Assembly (NCBI RefSeq): GCF_000003815.2
Contig: NC_049980.1
Location: 21,642,762 to 21,690,198, forward strand
Direction of reading: 5' to 3'
Source of the DNA: Branchiostoma floridae
Taxonomy: Eukaryota > Chordata > Leptocardii > Amphioxiformes > Branchiostomatidae
Length of the DNA: 47,437 bases
Shown here: in pieces, positions 10,301 through 19,521 of the stretch
Position numbering within the stretch: the stretch's first letter is position 1
Layout of the letters: each line of letters starts with the position of its first letter
The notes under the pieces: generated by a model
The model's input: only the letters and a program-made list of their open reading frames with translations
Told to the model about the DNA's origin: nothing
Database searches by the model: none
Made by a program: the position numbers and the translations under genes

Positions 10301-12416
10301 TGCACTGACAACTGAGCTATACAAACATCCTCTCACAGGCTCTTGAGGATGCAGAAATCAGCTGTGACTATGTGACAGGAGGGGGAACTGGAACATACAT
10401 GTACGAGGCTAAAAGTGGAGGTAACCTAATCATCTAAAGGATGGTGCATCTCTTAAACTTTTGTAAAGGGGTATGTTATCTCTCTATGACATAATACCAG
10501 TTTGATTGCTCTTTCTGGAATGGCTCAACTTGTGTTTCCTAGACTTAACTAATATATAAAGTTGCTAGTCTTCCCTTCATTCAGTTGTCTGCCTCTTGGT
10601 GTCTTATAGAATGGGTCATGATGATGACAAAATACAAAAATGGAATGTGGTTAAGCACACTTCATCTTTAGAAGCCTATTAATGTAAATTCTATCTTTTT
10701 TTTTCTGACATGCAATAATGTCATCATAGTTTTCTTTGATATAACATTGCCTTTTAAAAATAAATTCATCTGCCTCTGTAACACACCTAAATAAATCTGA
10801 TTGAGTGATAGTATGGAAAGTAAGGAGGAAGATAAAACACTTTTTGATTGATTTCAGTGTTCACTGAAGTCCAGCCAGGGTCCTATGTGTTCATGGATGC
10901 AGACTATGGAAGGAACTTTGGTGAGGATGGCCAACCAGTACACCAGTTCCACCAGAGCCTGTTTGTCCTGGCTACTGTACAGAGTGTTCCTGTAAGTACA
11001 ATAAATTTCAAAACCATCCTTATTGTTTCTTATGTTATCGGCAATTTGATAGTTAATATAGAACGTTCCATTATTACAGGAAGGAAATCGTGCTGTTGTA
11101 GATGCTGGATTGAAAGCCATAAGCATGGATTCAGGAGTGCCACTGGTAGGTGACATATCAATGCATGAACCACAAACAGGTACTGTATACATATAGTTGC
11201 TGTTCTCTGTGGTCTTAATAGCTTTCTGTGATTCATCATGTAACAATCCAGCTTTGTCATATCACACACTACTGACAGCAGCATAGCATCTTTATCTAGC
11301 TTGCAGACTAACCTTTTTCTGTTTAACATGCTGTTACGCAGCCATAACTTTCTTATGTTGTGGGAGATGACCTACATTTTCCAACATAACATTTATATTT
11401 ATATTTATATTTATTTGTTCAGCTGTTAACAAACAGCCAGGGTTGCCCAACAAGCCAGTGGCTATTACTAAGGGCTAGCCCTGTGCATGTTCGCACATGC
11501 TTACTCACGGCGCGGCGGGGTTATGCCGCCCCTCTCGGGGTGACATACCCTTTCGCTGATGTATATCACCGTGTGGCTGATACGGAATGGAGGTTCGCCA
11601 GGCCTCCATCCGGGTGATTTGAAGTGAATCACCAACTCCAGACAGAAGGGACATAACATTTTGCATCTTGATCATTCCTCAGGTGTACCCCAACAGTGAT
11701 ATTGTGTATCACTGTGGTGGGGATGAACATGGAGTCCTTGTACCACCGGGGAAATACAAGGTGGGCAAACAACATAGACACTCACTCACTCACTCACTCA
11801 CTCACTCACTCACTCACTCACTCACTCACTCACTCACTCACTCACTCACTCACTCACTCACTCACTCACTCACTCACTCACTCACTCACTCACTCACTCA
11901 CTCACTCACTCACTCACTCACTCACTCACTCACTCACTCACTCACTCACTCACTCACTCACTCACTCACTCACTCACTCACTCACTCACTCACTCACTCA
12001 CTCACTCACTCACTCACTCACTCACTCACTCACTCTCCGGATGAACGTCGGTCGCTCCCCATCCTGTGGGGGTTAGACGTGCTTGCACGTTAGATGTGGG
12101 GCAGACAAATATAGATATAGATGAGAGTAATGCTGAAGGAACTTGAGAGTGATGGAAACAAGTCATTATCACTATGAGGAGAACAAATTGCCAACAGCCC
12201 TTTTTTGTAAGTGATGTGACATTAACATAACAGAGACATAAAATATTAGCATTACTCTCTGTTGAAACATTTTACTTCTTCCAGATAGGAGACCAAGTGT
12301 GGCTCATCCCAGGACACTGTGATCCAACTGTCAACCTCTATGATTGGCTTGTTGGGGTGAGAGGAGGGCGAGTGGAGGCCATGTGGCCAATCACAGGCCG
12401 TGGCCCTGGTGTCTAA
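7331..12416 (+). CDS. D-threonine aldolase-like PLP/metal enzyme, ten exons
   Basis: Exons: 7331-7522, 8154-8249, 8872-9035, 9644-9739, 10009-10090, 10339-10420, 10858-10991, 11080-11145, 11683-11760, 12285-12416. All junctions are GT-AG and all phases agree, giving 373 aa plus stop. The start ATG has a strong Kozak context. The N-terminal half is an alanine-racemase-like PLP barrel: RPHAKSHK holds the expected Schiff-base lysine (Lys53), followed by GAVGVCVQKLTEA and VLVTNE. The C-terminal half has CGGDEHG and PGHCDPTVN. In D-threonine aldolases the metal is held by His and Asp of an H-C-D triplet, while D-serine dehydratases use His and Cys spaced H-x-C, so I favour the aldolase (D-threonine or 3-hydroxy-D-aspartate) side. 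Substrate is inferred. No signal peptide, so probably cytosolic. The poly-A signal may be ATTAAA at 12515-12520. Confidence 0.93.
7455..7617 (+). repeat. 81-bp in-frame tandem duplication spanning the exon 1 donor
   Basis: 7455-7535 is repeated exactly at 7536-7616. Each copy contains the PLP-lysine motif region and the identical splice donor CTGCAG|GTGGGT, at 7522|7523 and 7603|7604. Eighty-one is divisible by three and the frame stays open. Use of the first donor gives the normal-length protein; use of the second would insert 27 residues and give two RPHAKSHK motifs. The exact identity points to a very recent event or an assembly artefact. Confidence 0.97.
9471..9535 (+). repeat. Three short tandem copies of about 22 bp in intron 3
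   Basis: Three imperfect copies of GGGAAATTTTCTTGGAACGTAC lie head to tail in the intron between exons 3 and 4 of the aldolase-like gene. No coding or obvious regulatory role is apparent. Confidence 0.7.
11395..11650 (-). mobile_element. 5'-truncated SINE copy with an 11-bp target duplication
   Basis: This matches the 3' half of the SINE at 5777-6288: the TTTGTTCAGCTGTT...AACAAACAGCCAGGG segment through CAACTCCAGACAGAAGG. It lacks the tRNA head. Its A-rich tail is built from ATAAAT steps. It is flanked by perfect 11-bp direct repeats ACATAACATTT at 11384-11394 and 11651-11661, as expected of target-primed insertion. It lies in intron 8 of the aldolase-like gene, with its edge only 32 bp before exon 9. 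Confidence 0.9.
11781..12032 (+). repeat. (CTCA)63 microsatellite
   Basis: A pure four-base repeat of 252 bp lies in intron 9 of the aldolase-like gene, starting only 20 bp after the exon 9 donor at 11761. All frames read as a Thr-His-Ser-Leu repeat, which is not a protein. Confidence 0.99.
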
Positions 12417-13387
12417 ACCTGGGAGGAGAGGACCAACCATAGCTAATCATTTCCATATGAGAAGACAGCCATGGAGGTTTTACACTTTCGGACAACTTAA
12501 AAAAAGGAAAACTAATTAAAAAATATCACAATGTAGTCTACCTAACGATCAGTACTTGAAAGACCATTTCATATGCTATAAAAATTAACAGTGATAATAA
12601 TTGCAATAACAATAATTCTACATTTTGTATTTTGTAATTTATGAGAAGTTGGTTAAAGAAGATGCACATCATAAGAATAGCAATGTGTAGATTCTCATTT
12701 ATCAAATTTCATTGTATTCATTCATAACAAACAATTAATTGTTGTCAAACAAACAATTAAAAGGAATGGACTAATATTAACAGAAATGTTTGAGTTACGG
12801 TGTCTAGCAAGTAGTTTGTATATACATGTACTTAACTTGTAATCGCAATATACTGTCTGCCCAGAGAAGACTGCTCTTTATGCCAGGTACATTACAGAAA
12901 TGGGGGCACCCTGGGAGTCAGAGTAACACAGGGCTTTAGCTTAGGCCCCCAGTGCAATAGCCCGTTATAAACCAAAGCAAACCCACAGAGTTACACTGTC
13001 CCATGGCTAAAATTGTGTGAGTAAGATTGTCCTTAACCGTACATTGATAAAAACTTTCCCAGCCTAATCTCGTAATTTTTTAACAATACAATCAGAGATG
13101 ACAACACCTCTGAGTCACCTCCTTCACTTAGGTCCCACCTCCTTTGGTGATTTACTTCCTTTGGAGATGACCTAGTAAAATAATGCTCAGTGAGATGAGA
13201 ATAGAGTTCTGCAATATATAACTTAAAAAATTAAAAAAAAACACCAAGAAATAGTCATCACAATAATTCTATACCTGATATGATAAAAAAACCCAGGTCT
13301 TGTCCTTCCTATACCATGCCAAGTATAATGCACATATAATGCACTGTGGCAATTCCACAATGTCTGGCATTTTCATGCAACAAAAGT
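12417..13387. other. Convergent intergenic region
   Basis: This separates the 3' end of the aldolase-like gene (+) from the 3' end of SWEET1 (-). It is AT-rich with no coding frame and would hold both 3' UTRs. I see no canonical AATAAA for either gene, only ATTAAA variants on the plus strand. Confidence 0.6.
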
Positions 13388-16300
13388 TCAAGCTAGTTTC
13401 TCCCCTGGGTACCTCCAGAACAAGTACAGCCTGACAATGCTGGAGATGATCCCAGGTAAATTGGGAACCTGGAAAATAGAGACAGAGCTGTGAGAAGGAA
13501 TGATCACACACTGTGAAGAATAAGGTTGCAGAAATGTTAAATCCCAGATAGCTGTACATCTTTACTTATTCAATCAAAGCCAAACAGATGGTTTCTATAT
13601 ATTTATCAGTCCCATAGCTGGTCAGCCATAGAGACAGCATGGCTCTCATCATACTTACTTGGACGTAAAGATCTTGCAGGAGGTAGCCATAGTAAAACCA
13701 CAGACTTGAAGCAAAGAAAGTGGCAACTGTCAGAGGTCTGGAGATGGACCTGGTGGACTTCGTCCTGACCACAGTGACCTGAATGTTGGACACAAAATGG
13801 ATAGATGCTCTAATGGTATGTATTTGATTGCTTGTATAAGATTCACCCTTTGTTACGTTGAAGGTTGATGCATGCAGTCTATAAACACTGGCAAAGAGAG
13901 TGATGTTGCAAAGAAGGCAAAAACTTGCTACTGAGACAGTCAGAATTCTAGCATGTAGTTAAGGAGGCTAACAAATTTGTTGGTGATGAGCAGAACAAAA
14001 TACAATAGAAGCCATTCAATTAGAATCCCCAAATCCTACGCCAGCTTGATCCAGCTGGATAACTTCTCATTGTTGCACCACCTGGTGATGGTACATGCAG
14101 CAATGAATGTATTACTTGCAGACATAGTCTGTGTTCAAAGTTCCTCCCATGAAGAGAGTTCACATGAGCAGGAGCAGTATAAGGTATGCTGTACACTCAC
14201 CAGTTCCATCATTGGAGAAGTGTACATGAGCATGGTGATACCAGCTCCTGCCAACCCCAGCCGGTCCACCAGGACAGTGGGACTGGTGATGACTATAGTG
14301 AGGTACAGATACAGGGTGGTCAGGACAACCACACCTACTAATATCTGACTCATGGGCCTGCTCTGGAAGGTTAACAAACCAAAACTGTCAATTTAACTGG
14401 TGAAATACATGCACAGGGCACAAACCTTATTGGCATAATATACAATGTCATGTACTTTGATTCACTCAGAAATGACCTGATAAATGAATTGTGAGACAAT
14501 TATTCCACCAGTTCCAAGCACACATACACACTCACTCACAAACCTCCTTAGTGGCAATTTAAGATCTGTTTGTACCTTCTGTTTGGAGGCGACCATGTAT
14601 GTGAACATACAGATGGACTGTAGGACTGCACCGACAGCATTGACTATGATCAGGGTAGAGTCTTGTTGCCACAGACCATAGTAAAGCCATATCAGATTAC
14701 TGAAAAGTAAAGCCATATTAAATTACTGTAAAAAGACAAATCTCATCATGACAATTTGTCTGAAACTAATCACCCCCATAACTCTGATACCTACTAGTAC
14801 ATGTTATGTCACACTGCTGCTAAAAATAAAGACTTTAAATAACATGGCAAGATGTTAAATTTCAGAGCACCTTCCCTTTTGTCACACAAAATTTCAATTC
14901 CCACAGTTCTGCAGGACTGTGCTAAATTTTTATCTTTATCCTGTTTTTTTGTACAATTATGGGCACAGCCAATCAGACCTCAGCAGCTCCTTTACCTGAT
15001 GTCACTGACAAATGTATAAATAATTGACTGTCTGTGATGAAGAGTTGTGAATGTAATTATGACCTTTTTTATGAGTTGTAAATTTTTTGTTAGATAAGCT
15101 GGCTGAAATGGCACATACTTGATGCAGGTTACCAGAAAGGGGAGAAATGGAATGTTCTGGGTGCTTCTGGTCCTCCACATCTTCAAGCAGTCTGGGCTGT
15201 TGGTCAGAGATACAAGGACAATTAGAAGGCATTCTGATCATGACACTGTGACAGACAATTTTGCTTATTATCTAGGTCAATGTTACACTATGTAAATATT
15301 ACTCCAATGATAGGTCTGGCTGTCAAATTTCTTTAATTTCAAAACCTTTTTATTTGCATGATGACTGTGTAAAACAACATCATAACCCTATCAATAAGTT
15401 CATAGTTCCTTGATTCCTGGACACCAAGGAATCATATTCAGTACTTCATCAGGCCACAGGATAGGATAATTTTGGGTTGGCGGAAATGGCTGCCCGGTCG
15501 GTCGGCGGAAACCGCTGCCCGGTCTGGTCCGGAGGTTGGGTTTGGGGGTTTTGAGTATTGCCTACAGCAGAGTAAGGTATCTAGTGCAGCTGCGCCTCCT
15601 TGCAGCAGAAAACATTGTAATCTCAATATTAAACGTAATTTACAGAATTTTGGACGGGGTTTAGGTTGGAAAACGGCTGGTAATATTCTGTAAATAAATT
15701 ACGATGAGCGTAATCGTGTACACGTCGTAAATCCGATCGTAATTACAGCCGTATTTATGGGGCGCTATCACGTGGAGAGCGGTCGGTAATATTAAGAATA
15801 TTCATCTGTTGAATACTGTGTACATGGAATATTCATGAGAACATAATTAATTATCAATCATACAGCATGATAAGATAATATGATAAAGATAATAAAGATT
15901 TAACTAAGGATTGAACAAATGTGTTCGTGGTCAAAGCACTGAAAGTCAGCATAATCCCATCCAGTCTCAGAGAGGCTCGATCCCAATTAACACCGCGATA
16001 AACAACGTGGCCACGGCCGGCTCGAGAAAAATTCTTCAGTTCAGTTCAGTTCATCCATCAGGTGACACTATAAAGTTCCTCCAGACGTCTCTGTCGCTCA
16101 TTCTTAATTAGCAATCAATCTTCAACACAAATGACTCATACTCTGATGAATGACCACATCTTAAGCTATTCCGAAGAGCAAGTAATACTAGTAATAACGT
16201 TTACTGCTGTCCCCTATTAGAAGCGTCTCACACATATCCACGTGGCCACACACGCTGCGTATTTCGGGGTCAATGACCTAACGTTAATGTGCGCCACATG

Positions 16301-17263
16301 GAATGCAGAAAACTTCCGATAAATTACACATTCAAATCATTGCAACCTACAGTTTTCTCATTTCAGAGTATATAAATATAAAACTAGAGTTGGAGATTAC
16401 ATTTTCGCAAAAAAATCAAGGCGCTAATCAGTTCTTACGGTGAGGACACGCGGCTCATTATCGATCTTATTAGCGTTAATGAGCTGGCAGCACCGAAATC
16501 TGGTGTTCACCATAAACCTGTACAAGATTGAAATTACGCCCTGTTTGCGTTTTCGAATTTCCAAAATTACGGTAATGTTTACGATATTAGTGCTACTGTA
16601 AATTTGTTGGGTCATCCTACACGAGAAATACTGCTGCGATAGCAAGCCATCTTGTTTACATTTGGTATACTCGAAACCCCCCAAACCAACCTCCGGACCG
16701 GACCGGGCAGCGGTTTCCGCCGACCGACCGGGCAGCCGTTTCCGCCAACCCGATAATTTTGGGTTTTCGGCTCTCGGATTTTAAAAAGATGATGTCCAGT
16801 TGATTCAGATGATGTCCAGTCATTCATTAAAAAAAGTAATTTGTAAATGACATTTGTGAATGACTGGACATCATCTGACTCTGAACACTGGACATCATCT
16901 GAGTTGTGAAATCCGAGAGCCCAAAATCCAATCCTGTTACTCAAGATGGTTCAACGAAGTTAACAACCTTACAACAGCCTACCCAACTCTGCCCAACACA
17001 TGGCATACCAGCACTGTCATAAACATTTTTAGTAGTTGGGCATATTTTCATTCATTTCAACCGACTGAGGCCCAGACTGAGCTGTCGACCGTCTCCCGAG
17101 GGCCGAGACGATAAGAGCCGAAGATACTTTCATTCATGATCAGTGTGGCCTAAATGCTACCAAGGAGGTTCGTAAAATTGTTGGAATTTGCTCACATTCC
17201 TGCAGAAAACATGCACAGTGTGAAGACCAGGCAGACTGTAGATACCACTTTTATCTCCTCCAT
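13388..17263 (-). CDS. SWEET1: SWEET-type sugar transporter, six exons, complete
   Basis: Minus-strand exons: 17263-17196, 15196-15119, 14699-14576, 14362-14201, 13778-13659, 13468-13388. All introns are GT-AG and phases match, giving 210 aa (human SWEET1 is 221). It is a seven-helix membrane uniporter of two MtN3/saliva repeats joined by one helix. The first repeat has VFTLCMFSAGIPDC, IPFLPF and the INNLIWLYYG core. The second has YTSPMMELVTVVRTKST, SRPLTVATFFASSLWFYYG and VPNLPGIISS. The Asn residues of the NN and PN motifs, which line the pore in the family, are present. Exon 1 was recognised because the upstream phase-2 end AT plus the first base of exon 2 makes Ile. It moves glucose-like sugars by facilitated diffusion (family knowledge). 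It ends in a short basic tail, RYPGEKLA. Confidence 0.93.
15474..16751. mobile_element. 1278-bp TIR element with 9-bp target duplication
   Basis: Inverted ends of about 90 bp: the left starts GGGTTGGCGGAAATGGCTGC and the right is its near-perfect reverse complement, ending CCGCCAACCC. The element is flanked by the direct repeat GATAATTTT at 15465-15473 and 16752-16760. No transposase frame is visible inside, so it is a non-autonomous DNA transposon. Long TIRs with 9-bp duplications fit Mutator-like elements; hAT (8 bp) is less likely. It lies in SWEET1 intron 1. The arms contain internal GGTCGGCGGAAACGGCTGCC-type subrepeats. Confidence 0.9.
16756..16926. mobile_element. Foldback MITE-like inverted repeat
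   Basis: The left arm begins ATTTTGGG...CTCTCGGATTT and continues with two GATGATGTCCAGT copies. The right arm is the reverse complement, with two ACTGGACATCATC copies and then AAATCCGAGAGCCCAAAAT. The left arm has seven extra bases (TTTTCGG). The pair forms an imperfect hairpin of about 70-bp arms. It abuts the right edge of the 1278-bp element within SWEET1 intron 1. Confidence 0.75.
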
Positions 17264-17696
17264 TGTTGAACTACGAAGTATTGCACGGAACAGAAGAATT
17301 AAAAGTGAAAACTGAACACGTAAGCTTTCGACTATGTTATTTGGACGCCATCTTGAGGTCAAACGTCCTTAAAGGAGATACCATTAGAATTTGGGGTACA
17401 GAATTTATTTATAGAGCTTTGAGAAATATGATACAGATTTACAAAATTATTGGTCAGCAATTTTAAGTAACGGACGTTACATCTTTAATCTGTTATGAAG
17501 TTTGTACAACCTAGATTGGTAATAAAATTAATTTTACAGGTGTTGTTAGCCGAAATAGGTTACTTGCTCCCACATTTGCAAAAATGGTTTGTTCCATATT
17601 GATGTTCCTGGGTAGCTGTCACGTTGTGATCGTCTTTCGTCTACCTATTTGACTGCCAGAGAAAGCACGTTAACGCGCGTTTGAACAGAGGCAAGA
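17264..17696. promoter_or_regulatory. Bidirectional promoter between SWEET1 and POLR2M, with YY1-like site
   Basis: The two start codons are 433 bp apart on opposite strands. GACGCCATCTTG at 17344-17355 reads CAAGATGGCGTC on the minus strand, close to the YY1 consensus CAAGATGGCGGC, a frequent element near start sites of housekeeping genes. No TATA box is apparent. Promoter sharing is inferred from arrangement. Confidence 0.6.
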
Positions 17697-19358
17697 ATGA
17701 GTAACATTCCCGCTGAAGAGCGACAGGGGTACCTGAAAGACATGGAGGGCAAGTCTAAGGCCGAGCTCGTGGATCTTTTACGGAGGCAGGAATTGTTACT
17801 CAACAACAGGTTGTGATTCCGATGCAATGTGTGACTAACTGCCGACTATTTCATAAGGACTCTAACGTTTAGCGTTTCCAGAGAAGGCCGCTGTAACTTA
17901 GCCTGAACTGTTTTACGATAGTTTTTCACCAGTATCCATAAAGGCCTTCTTTACTTGTCTAAATGATAAGATGCCCGGCATAGTACACCAGATGATTATA
18001 ACATATACATCCACAACCAGTTACATGACATTGTACAAAAAGGTAGTTTATTTTCTTACAAATGTTGTAATTTGTTCAATATAGGAGGTTCCTGAATACC
18101 TTACCAGACAAAGGTGCAAGGATCATTGACATGGTGAAAAGGCTGCATCAGCTCATCCACCAGAAGGGAGAAATAGAGGCAGCCATGGAAAAACTACAGA
18201 AGATGCAAATTTCATCTGGCAATATCACAACTATTCAGGAAGATGACGAAGAACAGTGCGAAATAGATACAAAAGAAGAAATGCTACCCCACAATGATAT
18301 TGAGGATTTTACAGAACAACAGAGTGACGACAAGAAAACTGTAGTCGTCAAATCTTATGACAACATCTCAGTGTCTGCAAATCAAGGTGGTAAAGTGCTG
18401 ACAAAAGAGCAGCAAAGGACAAGGACTTTCATGGCAAAATATTCTGATGGAAAAGTGGAGATGCCAAGGTTAAATGTGTAAGTATTTTAGAACTGATAGA
18501 TCAATCCTACTAGTATTGCCATGGTTAAAATATACAAATGGCACAAACACAAAATGTAGAAATGCAAGGTTTATGCCATATGGTGAGCAAACAAAGAAAA
18601 TAAGTAACTATAATGACATTTGTTGTTGTAAGTGGTCTGCAAGCTTGAAGACTGTTCCGCACAACATGGGTCGAATTCCATATGGTTGATCATGTGGACA
18701 TTAACTCAAAATGTTATATATGTATTTGGATACTTCGGAATCCATAAATGCAGCCTACTGATTACTTTTTAAACTATAACGATGATGTTCAAATATGCTA
18801 TAGGCTAGAATATAAAATGTACTTGTAACTATTTTCAGAGCTATGAAACAGGACACTTCAGCAACATTGGTAGCCAAAGAGACAGGGCTGAAGCCAACCC
18901 CACCACAGAAGCATAAGTTACAAGTGGCTGTAGAAGAGACCGCTGCCACCCCTCCCCAGTACAAACATGGTGCAGTCCATGAACTTCCCCTAGACCAAGC
19001 GATAGAGCTGTGGCAAGAGCAGCACAGGAAACAAGAGGTGAGATGATAGTGTTTTTCATCAGATCACTGCATGACATTTTAACTGGCATGTTCCCATACA
19101 TAGCAGTATCTTCTGATTTCTGTCATGTCTTACTTTCATCAATATTTGACTTTATTTTTCGTTGGTCCATAGTACACAAGATGACTTACATTGACGTGTA
19201 CAGGCCAGTGTACTCCTTTTATATATTTCCTCCCAACTTGAAGTCTTCAGAATGAAGTTCCGATAATGAAGTTCCGATTTCTTAATATCTTGAGCTCAAT
19301 GCTGTTTTCTCAACCACAGGAGCTGCGAGCTCAGCATGCTGTACATCAGCCCAAGTAA
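17697..19358 (+). CDS. POLR2M: RNA polymerase II subunit M (Gdown1/GRINL1A-like), four exons
   Basis: Exons: 17697-17809, 18085-18477, 18839-19037, 19320-19358; 247 aa. Exon 2 could start at 18088 instead, removing one Arg. The N-terminus has the family signature: SKAELVDLLRRQELLLNN, then FLNTLPDKGARIIDMVKRL, matching the LPDKG block of human GRINL1A. The middle is acidic and variable (EDDEEQCEIDTKEE). The C-terminal part, VHELPLDQAIELWQEQHRKQ, aligns with the mammalian PTQLLSIEESLALQKQQ segment. Gdown1 binds RNA polymerase II, blocks TFIIF and makes the polymerase Mediator-dependent (known in mammals). The protein is much shorter than human (368 aa) and lacks its acidic C-terminal tail. The exon 1 donor AG|GTTGTG is weak. 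Identification rests on short motifs read by eye. Confidence 0.82.
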
Positions 19359-19515
19359 TGTTGGACATAGTTCCTCCCAACCACAGTCTCCTCACAGCAA
19401 TGCCACTGATGTCAGCTTCTGAACATCAGGGATATGTTATTCACGTGACTTGATGCAGTTGCCATGCCAACTTTTGCTGGCAAAGAAATTAAATAGGTTG
19501 AATGATTTGTTTTGA

Positions 19516-19521
19516 AATAAA
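19516..19521 (+). terminator. Likely poly-A signal of POLR2M
   Basis: AATAAA lies 158 bp after the POLR2M stop codon in the same direction. It is the first canonical signal downstream. Confidence 0.65.

Noticed and set aside
11668-12093. Open frames encoding a Thr-His-Ser-Leu repeat
   Set aside because: Translation of the (CTCA)63 microsatellite fused to exon 9; the exon ends at the donor at 11761.
8154-12416. D-serine dehydratase as the name of the aldolase-like gene
   Set aside because: The C-terminal metal motif is H-C-D followed by PT, as in D-threonine/3-hydroxyaspartate aldolases, not the H-x-C zinc pair of D-serine dehydratases. The families are close, so substrate remains open.
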